From Halocafeteria seosinensis (taxonomy: Eukaryota; Sar; Bigyra; Bicosoecida): a stretch of DNA of 64,000 bases. Under the pieces are notes generated by a model. That model saw only the letters and a program-made list of their open reading frames with translations, did no database searches and was not told the origin of the DNA. Positions within the stretch are counted from its first letter, which is position 1. Each line of letters begins with the position of its first letter. Made by a program: the position numbers and the translations under genes. The stretch is taken from positions 1 through 64,000 of the forward strand of contig LVLI01000020.1 of the NCBI GenBank assembly GCA_001687465.1, given 5' to 3'. Of the stretch, positions 43,285 to 55,980 are shown piece after piece.

Positions 43285-44726
43285 TTATTCATCACGTTTG
43301 AAAGCATTGAGAATATTTTGACGAATCATCATGTATTTCTGTTTTGCAACATTAACGCCATCGCCTTCAAGCATCCTCTGTAAACGCTTAATTTCGTCAT
43401 CAATGAAGCTAATTCCTTTCTCTGCTACTTTCTGCATAGCCTTGACATAGTATTTCGCTTCACGAAGATTTTCCTCCTCTACTTCTTTAACCAAATTGTC
43501 TGCCTTCGAGATGACGCTCTGCTGATCACTGGCAGACAGGAATTCATCAATAAGCTTGTCAAACGAGCCTAATCGTCCAGCCTCGGGCTTCAGACTCCCG
43601 TCTTGGTTTCTGTAGACAAAGGACAATAGAAAGAACGGAGTTAAGCACAAAGAACTTAAACGACTAAACACTCTAAAACTCACCTTTTTGCACCTGTTTG
43701 CTCGTTGACGTACTCCACCAGATCAGCCAGCGTACGGCCACCAGTATAGTCCTGAGCAGTCTTGTCATCTCCCTTGGGGAAGAACTTGATACTCGGGAAT
43801 CCACTAATACCGTATTGGGACTTGAGATCCTCCCTGAGATACATAGTGCATCAATACTATATTCTCTTGCTATGATGCCCAGTCAATGCCACATCACTTA
43901 CTGTTTTGTTGCATCCACGGCACCGATTACCACATCTTCGTCACCTTCAAACACTTCTGCTAGCTGCTGATAAATTGGTTTTAGTTTCTTGCAGTGCCCA
44001 CACCAGGGAGCAAAGAACTCTACCAGTGCTGCTTTGCTTGGGTCAAGTACATTTTGTTCGAAGTTCGTCGAGGTGAGGTCCACTACAGCATCCGAAGGTT
44101 CCTTAACTTTCTTTTTGAGGCCCGTCTTGTCATTAATGAACTCAGCTATATCTTTTGCGGTCCTGCCACCGTCGTAATCTTCAGGATCGGTGCTCCCTTT
44201 CGGAAACCATTTTAAAGTGGGGAATCCTTGGACCCCGTACTTGCTCCCCAGGTCTGAGTGAGCATCGGCGTCTACTCTAGCTATGACCACTCCATCTCGC
44301 CTGCAAAGTAACAAGAACAATGACTGTTTTCAGTCGCAGCTTCGGCAGCGTCGGGGGCCTTTACATACTTTGAGTCGAAGGTCTCACCCAGTTTCTCGTA
44401 CTCGGGAGCAAGGTTCTTACAATGCCCACACCACTGCAAGACCAACGACGACCTATCAACAACCATTTTCATCAAGCGCAAAACCATATAGTAGACGTAC
44501 GGGAGCATAAAATTCTACCAGCGCCGGCTTAGATCCATCTACTATGTCATCGAAATTATCTGGAGTCAAATCGAATACGCCCTGCACCACACCAACAACT
44601 CAATGACAACCCGGTTGACATTGTTCTCCGGAGACGTGTGCTTACTTTGGCATCTACTGTACTTGCCATGAAAGAGGCAAGAGCTGCAAGCGAAGCCGCA
44701 AGCGTGAATGTGTTTCTGGTCTTCAT
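43285..44726 (-). CDS. Protein disulfide isomerase, two thioredoxin domains plus C-terminal D domain
   Basis: ER oxidoreductase for disulfide formation and isomerisation. Six exons: 44726-44646, 44581-44501, 44433-44369, 44300-43902, 43833-43684 and 43609-43285. Introns are 64, 67, 68, 68 and 74 nt, giving 366 residues. A signal peptide ([18 protein letters not shown]) precedes two thioredoxin domains with intact CGHC sites ([19 protein letters not shown], formed across an intron, and [19 protein letters not shown]). A helical C-terminal domain of about 100 residues (ERp29/PDI-D type) follows. The order matches plant and protist PDI-D/ERp38-like proteins. The C-terminus is AFKRDE, which lacks the usual KDEL/HDEL-type ending, so ER retention by the standard receptor is uncertain. 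Confidence 0.92.
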
Positions 44727-44887
44727 TTTTTCTTGTTGAATTCCTCTTGGTGTTCTCAGATTCCGCCGCGTTGTTTCCTTCTCTCGCAAGCTTATTTCGC
44801 CAGCTTTCCTTGTCAGCGCAATATGATCATACCGATCCACTCAGTGTGTGCCTTCTATCAAATTCCTTACATGTGAGGACTGCATTT

Positions 44888-45443
44888 ATGGCCCAAAGAA
44901 CTTCAGAACATTGGCGGCAGACTGTGGGATACGCCAAACAAAAGTTTCAGTTGCGGAAACCGCGCCTTTTTGTTGAAAGGGTGGGAGGTTATCGTACATT
45001 CAACGCAGTGACTGAAGGTATTGACCATTCCTTTAGTTGTTGACAACACATCAAGCGTGTGTGTGTGTGTGTTTGTTTCTTTCTTTCTGTAAGAGGGTGG
45101 TTCATTTCGCTGAGAAGCTGCTTTCTTTCCGGCCTCATCTTCTGTCTCTGGGAGGAAAAGAAAAAAGGTACGTCCTTTGTCTGTGTGGCAGGCACCACAT
45201 GAGTACTCCAGCCACGTATATTTGTCAGTAGACGATATGTTCGTGTTCCATCTCTCCAACGAGGAAGCGATAGCGACAAGAGGTCCAGATTGGGTAACAT
45301 GCGGGCTAGGCGTGCGCGGGGATGTATCCGGGCTGGTATCTTCCCTGATGTGCCAGTGGCCCCTATACCTGCCCTGTGGGTTAGTGACCGAGCATTTTTG
45401 TTCGCAAAGAACACCACTGTGGAGCCCCAAGACTAATGGATGA
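44888..45443 (+). CDS. Possible small gene of unknown function
   Basis: Starts 161 bp from the divergent PDI gene. Exon 1 (44888-45017) encodes a basic, Arg/Lys-rich stretch (HWRQTVGYAKQKFQLRKPRL). The donor tgaag|gtattg is followed by a (GT)n run. The frame can continue at 45229 (tttgtcag|tagacg) to a stop at 45443. An optional 72-nt exon (45096-45167) would add a hydrophobic helix-like segment in the same frame. This gives about 114 or 138 residues. I recognise no family. Support is only open frame and plausible splice sites, so this could be leader sequence of the clathrin gene instead. Confidence 0.35.
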
Positions 45444-45635
45444 GATGCTTGCTGTTAATGTACACACACGAGGACATGGATGATGTACGGGGTTGAATAG
45501 ATGGGAAGATTGTTTGCCCGTCTTGCTAGTACCTTTGTCTGAGTGAACACTTGCCTGTACCTGGAAGATGCAAGACATAGGATAGCAGCTCATCGAACAA
45601 CTCCATTACCGATGGCTACATGTTGCTTTTCGCAG

Positions 45636-48600
45636 ATGGCGAGCTCGATGGCACCACCTATCAACGTCCGGAGTGTGATTAATCTCCCTTCTCTGGGCGT
45701 GAAGGCGGATGATATCTCCTTTAAGACGCTTTCTCTAGCATCTGATAAAGCTGTCTGCTTGAGGGAGACCTCGGATCCAAAACAGGTATCTATTCTAGAC
45801 CTCTCTTCGGGCCAATTCGTCCATAGGGTACAGGCAGGGACTGATGGAGCTGCGTTGACACCAAACACGAGGACTTTAGCAGTCCGAGGTATGTAGTGGC
45901 ATCTTTACTGTCCAAATTCTTGAGTCTTCTGACATGAGTATGTGCCGGCCACAGTGGGAGGAGCACTGCAATTGCAAAATATGGAATCCAATAAGAAGCT
46001 TAAAGGGACTAAAATGCCAGCAGATGACCCAGTGGTCTTCATGAAGTGGGTTAACGACAGCATCCTTGGCATTGTTACAGAGAATAGCGTGTATCACTGG
46101 AGCGTTGATGGTAGTGGCTCCCCGGAGAAAATGTTCGACCGCCATAACAATCTGAGCGATTGTAAGATGATTATCGACTATTCTGCGAGCAGTGATCTGA
46201 AATGGCTGATGTTAGTAGGATTGGCCGTAAAAGACGGGACTCCTGAGGGACGTATGCAACTCTACTCCGTGGAACGCAAGGTGTCGCAGCCCTTACCGGC
46301 GTTTGCGGGTTGCTTCACGCAATTGAAGCCCCCAGGACGCTCTGACAACGCCAACCTCTTTTGTTTTGTTCAACGGAAACCCGGTGAAAACCTGAAGGTA
46401 AGACTATTAGTTGAATTTTTGTCGTGGTTTCGCCGATACCAAGAGGTGGTCCGAACGTGCAGCTTCAAGTTATCGAGGTGGGAAGAGGGAAGGACAGTCC
46501 CGGTGAGGCGTTCCGTGTAGGACCTGTTGATTTACCTGTTCCTTCTGATGCTGCGGGCGATTTCCCAGTCACACTGCATTGCAGTCGGAAGAATGATTTG
46601 ATTTACGTGCTTTCGAAGAGTGGATATGTTTATGTATTTGACATGCACACAGGGGGAGCAGTGGCTCGTGAAAGAGTGTCGAGTGATTCTCCAATTTTCA
46701 CGTCTGCTGTACATGAAGCCTCTGGAGGAGTGCTGGCGGTGACAACCAAGACAGGGCGTGTGCAACTGATCACAATAGACGAGAAGAACGTTGTGTCTTA
46801 CGTGTCCAACAAGCTGAACAACACTGACCTAGCAATGCAGCTTGCTGGACGACTGGGAGCACAGGGAGCGGATGAACTGTTCGTTAAGCAGTTCAACGAC
46901 AAAATTGCTGCTGGGGATATCGATGGTGCTGCGCGAGTGGCAGCGGAAAGCCCGGGTACAACACTGCGCAACAAGGAAACAATCAACAAGATCCAGAATA
47001 TGCCAGCCCAACAAGGGCAACAGAAGCCAGTTGCTAAATATTTCTCTGTGTTGATGCAACACGGGAGACTGAACGCCATTGAGACTGCCGAACTGGCCAG
47101 AGTGGTGCTGGCCCAGGGTCGTGCCGAATTGCTGCAGAAGTGGATGCGCGAAGACAAGATTACTCCTTCTGAAGAGTTAGGAGACCTTGTACAGAGGTTT
47201 GATCCAAACTTGGCCCTGGAAATGTATCAGAGTAGTGGGCAATCCCACGAGAAGGTTATCAACTGCTATATGGCTGCTGGTGACTATGATAAGATAATCC
47301 CTTATGCCCGTCGTAATGGATACAATCCGAACTATGAAGGCATTCTCGATAACCTCATTAAGACTGATCCATCTGCCGCACAGAACTTTGCTACGCAACT
47401 GGTCAAGGCAGAGGGTGGCTCTTTAATTGGAATAGAGCAGGCGATGGATAAGTTCCGCCGGTCTAATAGATTGAGGGAATGCACAGGCTTTTTGTTGGAC
47501 GTTCTTGATGGTGACAGACGAGACCAAGCTCAACTCCAGACGAAACTTCTGGAGATGAACCTGTCTGGAGGTGATCCTCAAACAGCTGACTACATCCTTG
47601 GATCTGATAATTTCCATCATTTCGATCGTCCGCACATCGCGAAATTGTGTGAGCGTGCTGGTCTCTTTCAAAGGGCTTTGGAGCTTTACGAAGACTTAAA
47701 CGACATCAAGCGCTGTTTACGGAATACTGCGCGTTTGTCTCAAGACTTTCTCGTTAAGTACTTCGGCAACCTTTCGGCAGAAGACGCCATCGATTGCCTC
47801 AAAGAATTGATGCAAACAAGGTCTAACGAGCCTCTCGTTATCAAGATTTCTCAAGAGTATGCCGAACAGCTCGGTGAAGACGCGCTGATTGATATCTTCG
47901 TCCAGCATGAGAGCTGGAATGGGTTGTTTTACTTCCTGGGAGCAATTGTGAACAACAGCGAAAACCCGAATGTCCATTTCCGTTACATTCAAGCTGCGGC
48001 CAAGTGCAAGCAATTGAAAGAAGTCGAGAGGGTCTGTCGAGATTCCAAGGTCTATGATCCTGAGGAGGTCAAAAACTTCTTGATGGAGATTCAACTTCCG
48101 GATCCCCGACCGTTTATCCACGTATGCGATAAGCATGGCTACCTCGATGAAATGACAACCTACTTGTATAATAATAATCTCAAGCGCTTCATTGAGGTGT
48201 ATGTATCAAAGGTGTCTCCACAGAAGGCTCCAGCTGTCATTGGCAGGCTTCTGGATTTAGATGCCGACGAGGACTTTGTGAAGAAATGTCTGGAACTCTG
48301 CCGCAACGAATGCCCTGTTTCGGATCTGGTCATTGAGGTTGAGAAGCGAAACCGCCTCCGTCTTCTTCAGCCATGGTTGGAATCGAAAGTTTCGGAGGGA
48401 AACACCGATGCATCAACACACAACGCTCTTGGAAAGATCTATGTTACGCTTAACAAGGAGCCTCAACAGTTCCTTACCACTAACCAGTTTTACGACTCGC
48501 GCGAACTTGGGGCCTACTGTGAAAAGCTTGACCCTTACCTTGCGTTCCTCGCGTATAAGAGAGCTGGAGGAGACTGTGACGAAGAACTGCTGGATGTAAC

Positions 48601-50935
48601 GAACAAGAACGGACTTTTCAAAGACCAAGCACGGTACCTGGTAGAAAAACAGGACATGGAGTTATGGGCGCGGGTGCTTAATGATGATAACCCGTACCGG
48701 AAACAACTTATCGATCAGGTGGTTTCAACGGCACTTCCAGAAACGGACGATGCGGACAGTGTTTCCGTGACTGTAAAGGCGTTCATGCAAGCCAAATTGC
48801 CGTCGGAGCTGATAGGCTTATTGGAGAAACTGGTTATTCATGGAGATGTATTCAGTAACTACACGAACTTGCAAAACCTTTTAATCATTACAGCTATCAA
48901 GTGCAGCAACATGCAGGATGCTCCGCAGGACCGTGTGATGGACTATATTCACCGCCTCGACAATTTCGATGGCTCGAGCATCGCGGAAATTGCTCTGCGA
49001 GAAAACTACCAACTGTATGAAGAAGCATTTGCTATCTACAAGAAGTTTTCCGAACACGAAAAGGCCGTAGATGTATTAATTGACCATATCGAAAATTTGG
49101 ACCGTGCCCATGAGTACGCGGAACGTGTGGACACAAAGCATGTATGGGCGAAGTTGGCGAAAGCGCAGTTGGACGCCGGTATGGTTAAAGATAGTGTCAG
49201 TAGCTATATCAAGGCTGATGATGCGACGAACTACAAAGAAGTCATTGATGTTGCCAAAAACGAAGGTGATTACGAGAATCTTGCTAAATATTTGGAGATG
49301 GCTCGAAAGAAAAAGAAAGAGAAAACCATTGACAGTGCGCTGGTCTATGCCTATTCTCAAACCAACCGTTTGGGGGATTTGGAGACTTTCATTACGTCAC
49401 CCAACGTTGCGGATATCCAAGAAGTGGGTGACCAATGCTTTGAAGAAGGCCTTTACAAAGCTGCCAAGTCGCTGTTCGCTAATGCGCACAATAATGCCAA
49501 ACTAGCAAGTACCCTCGTCCGCTTAGGTGAATATCAGGAAGCCGTTGACGCAGCCATCAAGGCCAATAGTATGAGGTCAATGTGCGACGTCAATGCTGCC
49601 TGCGTCGAAGCCCGTGAATTCAGGCTGGCTCAGAAAGTAGCTCTGCGTGTCATAAATAGTCCTGATTATCTCGACGAAATCGTCGCGCACTATGAAAAAG
49701 GTGGTCATTTTGACGAGGTGATTGAGGTGTTGGAAATGGGTTCATCCAGTGACCAGGCTCACCAGGGAGTATTTACACAATTAGGTGTCTTATACAGTCG
49801 CTACCGACCTGAAAAGCTTATGGAACATATCAAGCTCTTCTGGTCTCGAATCAACGTCTCCAGATTGATGAGGGCTTGCGAAGAAGGACGGCACTGGGAC
49901 GAAGCAGCCTTCCTGCAAATTCAGGCGGAAGAGTACGACACAGCGGTGCAGATTATGATGGAGCACTCCCCTGTAGCTTTCAACCATGATCAGTTTGTTG
50001 ACATAATTAGTAGGGTCAGAAACAATGAGCTTCTCTACCGCGCTGTCCAGTTCTATTTGGAAGAGGAACCGATGCGGTTGGAGAAACTGTTACAAATATT
50101 GAAGAAGAAGCTAGATCATGCCCGAGTTGTGCACCTTGTTCGTAAGAGTGGCCATGACAACCTTGCTCTGATCTTGTCTTATCTCAAGAGCATCCAAGAT
50201 CAAAATATTTCCGCGGTAAACGAGGCTGTTAATCAAATAATGATCGATGATGAAGACTACCACGGACTTAGAGAGAGCATCGAGAACCATGACAATTTTG
50301 ATCATCTGGACCTTGCTAAGTTTTTGGAGAAACACGAACTGCTTGAATTCCGTCGTATCGCAGCTGCCTTATACCGCCAGAATAAGAGATACGAACATTC
50401 GATCAATCTCTCAAAGAGCGATAACATGTATAAAGATGCTATCGAGACAGCAGCAGCTAGCGAAGACAGCGCTTTATGCGACGACCTGATCCGGTTCTTT
50501 ATGGAACAGAAAGACAAGGAGAGTTTCGCTGCCACATTGTATACTTGCTATAACCTTGTATCTCCGGATGTTGCTTTGGAATTAGGATGGAGGAATCGTG
50601 TACTGGACTATGTTATGCCGTATATGGTCCAATATCTCAAGGACGCGAATGGTCGCCTGAACGAACTATATAATCAGAAGAAGAAGAGTGAAAAATCAGC
50701 CACTGAAGACACCTCATCAATGGATGCCCATGCATATATGATGAATCCTGATGTACATATGCTTGCCAATGAGGCATACAACCCGAACATGCACCCACAC
50801 CATGCTAATCCCTATGCACCTCCTGTACCGCCTTACGGACAAGCTTACGGTGCACCACCGCAGCAACCAGGGTACGGGTATGGAGCCCCGCAGGACGCTG
50901 ATGTCTACACGATGCATGGGGCTGTGCCTTACTAA
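45636..50935 (+). CDS. CLTC: Clathrin heavy chain
   Basis: Forms the triskelion legs of clathrin coats. Three exons: 45636-45888, 45955-46397 and 46463-50935 (introns 66 and 65 nt), giving 1,722 residues against about 1,675 in animals. The N-terminal beta-propeller begins INLPSLGVKADDISFKTL. The linker and seven CHCR repeats follow (for example AELARVVLAQGRAELLQKWM, FVKKCLELCRNECPVSDLVI). The trimerisation region contains DVALELGWRNRVLDYVMPYM. The tail is rich in Met, His, Pro and Tyr. I see no QLMLTA-type Hsc70-binding motif in it. Start: the ATG directly after tgcttttcgcag, which looks like the acceptor of a leader intron. An in-frame ATG at 45612 is the alternative. Confidence 0.96.
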
Positions 50936-51165
50936 GAATAGGAAAGAGTAGTGATGTCAAACGATTCGATTTTGAAGCGAATACGATGTTAGAAATTTTT
51001 GGCGAAACTGAAAAATATAAAACAACCAATGTATATTAGCGCTTCATCATAGTTGAAGTACATATCCCAGTACTGGTGCGCTGCGAGACTGCAGTGCCAG
51101 TTAGTAGTTACCATTCAGATGCGTTTTGTTCCCCAGCTGTAGCTCGTTGCCCCCAGTAAAGCGTT

Positions 51166-51937
51166 ATGATTCTTCTCTATTTATCATATATTGTAGTGCT
51201 GTTTGCTTTGGCGCAGTATGGAGACGCCAGATACCCGAATCCTGTACCTCCTGGTTTCTCCGTTGACACTCGAGGCTTATATAAGAGGTAAATGAACTTT
51301 TTCTCGTTTGTGACCCGTTGTATTATGAGTACCTGGATGAGTTTTTACACAGAATTAAACCCAATGGAGAGTGTGAAAGCGTTTTGTTGGAAAAAGAGCA
51401 GGCCACTCTCCGTATTTTCGATGAAAATATCCAAAGAATTCCAGGGACAATTCACCGGCCGACAATAGTTTTTTTCTCTCCTTTATCGTCCACTTACCAA
51501 ATTGATGGACCGAATACAGGTTTCCTCAAAATGAGAGGAACAGCTCGACGAGGCCAGGCCTCTTTCGTGTCGTGTATTTTTCTGAGAGTAAGTTGATTGC
51601 GCATTGTTCGCGAGTACGCTCATGTTAACCAATGTCGATGATGCAGTCTTTTGAGGAAACTGATGGAAATGCGCAACTCCAACGCCACATTGATCTTCGC
51701 CGAAGTGTCCTTGACGGAGACTGTATTGAAGATGATGACGTAGGGACGCAGACGATTTTTGAAAACACGGATACAGATTGTGATGGGGTCACTATACCAC
51801 AACGGCAACATCTAACGAAAGAAGAACTTATTAGTAAACAGAACTATGACGGGGCAGTTCCGACTCTCCTATGGAATCTTCCCTTAGCAATCACACTGAG
51901 TCTAGCTGTTGTCATTTTATCAGTAACTAGAAGCTAG
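51166..51937 (+). CDS. Unrecognised type I membrane protein
   Basis: Three exons, 51166-51287, 51353-51587 and 51647-51937 (introns 65 and 59 nt), with closed phases, giving 215 residues. An N-terminal signal peptide (MILLYLSYIVVLFALAQYGDA) precedes a lumenal region with five cysteines. Near the C-terminus is one membrane helix (LLWNLPLAITLSLAVVILSV) and a three-residue tail (TRS). The layout (signal, small lumenal domain, C-terminal helix, short tail) recalls p24/EMP24 cargo receptors. I see no clear GOLD-domain signature, and the tail lacks the KK or FF sorting motif, so I leave it unnamed. Its stop codon overlaps that of the LRR gene on the other strand. Confidence 0.7.
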
Positions 51938-54900
51938 CGGCCGGGAGAGTCTGTGTCACGTCGTCTACGACCAAAGTGACGACTGGAAGGACGCTGGGCC
52001 TTTCCAGCGATCTGTTGCTCACGAGGCGTATCACTGCTCTTACTTGTTGAACAACTGGAAGATGGGCGCTCCAAACCACTACAATCAGTTTCTTGGAACA
52101 GTCTTACTTGTTTTAGTTGTGTGCGCGGAAGTGTAGAGGTGCTAGCCGATGCAGGCCGCCGCAGAAGAGATGGATTGTCGGATGGGGGATTGGAGGTATG
52201 AACGTCTTCTCCATTCTCTGCTGGTTCCCCCGACCTAGAATACCTTAACGCAGCCGCTAAAACACCACTTCGAGGTCCTGCGCTCTGCGTGTCTGCTGAA
52301 CTCCTTGACGTTTGCGGTTCGGTATCGTCTTCCATTTTAGCGTCTTCCTCCGTTCGAGAGGAGTTGACGGATTTTCTGGAGCTTCCTCGCTTGAGTTGTG
52401 TAGCAAATTGCATATATTTCGACAGCGAAAGATTCTTATGGACCTTTGACGTCTCAACAGAGGGCATTGTGGTAGACGTCGCGTTTTCCTCTCGAGAGTT
52501 TTGAGCAGCCTCGCGGAAAACAGATTCCATCAGTCGATTCACGGTTGAGTCGATGTCGTTGGCATCACTCTCAGATATTTCTGTCGAAAACGTGTTCGGT
52601 GCCGTGGGGGCATTGGGGATATGGTTTTGATTGAACTCTTCTTCCTGTTGCATGTCACCGTCGCTCCCAGCATCGGATTCTTCTTTCGAGTCCAAATTGT
52701 AGTCCATCTCGACAGGTTGTTCCCCTATCGGGGTTGCCTCGCGTTCACCCACCTTCCGCGATTCTTGGGAAACCACCTCCTTTTGGGTAGCCATTACCTT
52801 CTCCCTGATCGCTTGAATAGTTTCGCCCTCACGTTTGGCAATATCTCGGTATTCATTGACGGCTGACTCCGATGAATCATCTCCTCTAATCGCTCCATCG
52901 ATCAAATCTAACCTTCGACTACGCATATCGCGAAGCCTGTTCAGCGTTTCCCGGACATCTTGCTCATCACTCACGGCTCTTTCAAAATCCACTTCGACGC
53001 TCGTTGAATTTTCACCGAGCTTCTTCCTTCGACTTTTTGGGCGGTCTTGTGACGTGCTAGACGATGGTCCGATATCATTAACGCGCTTGGCCAGTCTTTC
53101 CATTTCAGCTTTTCTGGTATTTGTCTTCCTAAAGTTATGCGCCGATATCCTAAATGGTTTCGCAGAAGCCATATGTTCAGTAGCCTCTGTGGCTCTCGAC
53201 GATAGCGCAGATTTTGTTTCTTCGATGCTCCGCCGTATCTTGTCGACTTCCTGTTGATCGACTTTCGGCGGGTCGGACGACATCTCCGTATTAGAAGGAA
53301 GGCTGATCTCGGTATCCACATTTTCATTGTGTTTTTCCTGCTCTTCGTCATCTTTGTGTTCGTCTGTACCAAGTTCTACCTCCGTCTGCAGTTCAAACTC
53401 GTTTACAAACAGGAGATAGGGGAAGTAGGAGCGGTATCTACTTTCAATATTAGCTGTTTCTTTAGTCGACAGATCAATATCAGCTTGAAGAGATCGAAGC
53501 ACCTTAAGTGGAGAAAGACCATCCAGGAGGCACCCTTCATCCCTACAATCAATGTTATTTGATGATACATCAAGTTCGGAAGTATTTGGGAACAACTTGG
53601 GCAATAAGGAAGCATCGGATAGCAAATTACCAGCAAGGGACAGAGACGAAACGCTGTAGCAACTTGAGCAGTGGGCGAGGGTCGCATCGTCTAAGGAACA
53701 ACGTTCTAGTGATAGTATTTCCAACGATTTAAGAGCATTGAGCTTCCTGAGGTTCTTTATCGGGTTGTCATCCAGTTCCAGTTCCTCCAAATTGCCGCAG
53801 AACACAATTTCTTCTATCGAAGAAATCCCACAACTAGAGGCTTTCAAGACACGCAAGTTCTTCAACGATCCAAGCCCCTGTGCCACACAAGTGCGATAAG
53901 AATTTGCAGTACCTACGTTGTTGCAGGCATGAGCATCCACACGTACCTTCATATCCGAAAGTGGATTGCTGCTGATATTCAAATATTTCAGGGACTGCAT
54001 ATATCGCAAAAACTCAACACCCGTTAAACGATTCCCATCGATCCTGAGCGTCGACAGTCGGGATAAGTTCCGCCGCAAATTGATACCCTTAATTTGGTTA
54101 AGTTGTAGATATAGCTCCTCTAATAGTCGGTTGCTGCAGGCTCACCCGAAGCATTAACAACATCCAGCCAGCACTTAGGGCAGCAACAGCCGAGAATCAC
54201 TCACTCTTCAATTTTGCTAACTGATTCGATGTTATTGTTAAACAAGAATGCTTTTCTAAGAGCCTTATATTGTTGAATTCCATCCAAACTCGCAATTTCA
54301 TTAGATGCCAAATCTAAAACGTCTGCCCTAGCACACTGAGGGAAGGAACGCAATAGAGTAAGTACACGATCAAAGAAATCCATTCCAAGAGGATGCTCAG
54401 TTAACTCACTTCTTCGTCAGTAGGAATAGAACATAGCCCTTCGCAACGTCTTGAAATCTGATGGTATACTGTTGGAGAGGCCGCCATAGCCGCCGGTGTC
54501 GTAGGTTCACTGCTCGCAGGTCCTTTGCTTTGTGTGCCAGCAGCGTTCGTGTTTCGGAAGGGATCATTTTCTGCTTCTTTACTCTCCGTCTGGCCCCTTT
54601 TATGGCCGTGTGAAGGAGGCCTGGATTTGTCCGAAAGACCTTGTTTACGTGATTTCCCATGAGTGTGAGATCCTTCTGTGATGGGAACGAAGCTGTTTTC
54701 CTTATTGTTCACTTTATCTAGAGCCTTGGCGGTAGCAGGAATGGATAACACATCTTCTGAAATCTGACCCATGTCCATCTGATCCTGTTTATCTCTGCTA
54801 GCGTTCTTGGAAAGCTTGTGTCTCGAGAGGGACCATTTCAAACCGCGGCTGGAGGAAGCCGTGGAAGTAGGGCCCTGGTTCTTTCCTCCTCCATTCCTGG

Positions 54901-54946
54901 CTCCTATTCTAGTGTGGGGAGCCGGTGGTGTAGGGGAAGTACTCAT
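51934..54946 (-). CDS. Leucine-rich repeat protein with long disordered/coiled C-terminus
   Basis: Four exons: 54946-54410, 54335-54205, 54133-53947 and 53877-51934 (introns 74, 71 and 69 nt), giving 932 residues. The N-terminal 180 residues are Ser/Pro/Lys-rich and unstructured. LRRs of the SDS22/LRRC type follow at about 180-420 (ADVLDLASNEIASLDG, LEELYLQLNQIKGI, LKYLNISSNPLSDM, LEELELDDNPIKNL). The last 500 residues are charged, with coiled-coil stretches (MERLAKRVNDI, VNEYRDIAKREGETIQAI) and low complexity. Such SDS22-type LRRs bind partner proteins in cilia, centrosomes or phosphatase complexes; nothing here decides among them. The third intron is 69 nt, stop-free and in frame. I removed it because the LRR spacing becomes regular without it. 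Confidence 0.82.
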
Positions 54947-55980
54947 GGTTACTGTCTGCTGTCCTCAAAACTATAGACAACGCATGAAGCATAGGAAACA
55001 CTGAACTTCAAGAAGGAAGCTAAGCGTTTAGAACTATCTTCAAGTTTAAGTTTTCAACGTTGAACATTTTTTAGACCGCAGTCGCAGTGCAGTGTGTGGT
55101 ACGATATATGACGTCAATCAATAAATATAATACGGCATCAAACATAGTAAAAATGTTGCGCACGAGCGATACACCTAAGAATAAGAGCTTTATCGTCGAT
55201 GCAATTCCGGACCAATTGGAATTCTGAATTTGAACCATCTTGCTTTTCCAAAGAGAACCGATATCCATACAGTGTGTATTCAATTTTAACTGTAGTAAGT
55301 GCCCGTTAGCCGAGGCTACGCCTTTCCTCATACGCTGTATTGGAGATTACAACTAAATGCAACCACAGGTCTCCTTTCATGCATCAGGACACAGAAAAGA
55401 AATTAATTATCATACTTTCATCACTAGTTCATGCTTTAATTATCTAAGCTAGGCTAAAAGTGGGGCTAACTGTTATCCTGTTATACAGTACAGTTGTTGT
55501 ACCACAATACTTCCCTATCCCATATACACTCTTCCCTTCGGTGCAACCAGGAGGAAATGGGAGTGTTGCCTTTGTTGTAGCGCGAAGATACGCCGAACGT
55601 ATTTTTCCTAACGTTGGATGCACGAGCTTCAGCCGATAAGAAATACCCAAACCTTGTACCACTACCGTTACAAAGCCAGTTTATTTCGTATTTGTTGCTC
55701 TTTGCGTTCCCGAGATTCAAAGTCTACATACATACATATGTACGCGGTACAACCAGTCATATGTATAGTGTTGATCGTGAAGTGGCAAAGTTTTGGTTTG
55801 GAACAAACTGATACAATTGTACTGTTTCCAAGACTGACCAGATCATTCCGCCTTCACCAGGAAACGGTATATACAGTAACTCTGTTGCTTCCGCACGGCA
55901 GCTTGTACCAGTTGACTGTTGAATACACACACCACACACGTGTGGCCTGCTAAACACTGACCTATCTACGCAGTTCCAAA
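54947..55980. other. 1.03-kb intergenic region, no gene recognised
   Basis: Short overlapping open frames exist on both strands (for example plus 55618-55953, 111 codons), but none shows a domain or a start/splice context that persuades me. A tctacgcag at 55961-55975, just before the ATG at 55981, could be an acceptor of a leader intron for the FHA-like locus. Confidence 0.4.

Noticed and set aside
47717-48136. Antisense frames of 120-140 codons inside clathrin and SPT6
   Set aside because: Both genes have continuous family similarity through these regions. The antisense frames show no domains.
51166-51937. p24/EMP24 family assignment for the type I membrane protein
   Set aside because: The layout fits, but I cannot see a GOLD-domain signature and the three-residue TRS tail lacks the coat-binding motifs. 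Left unnamed.
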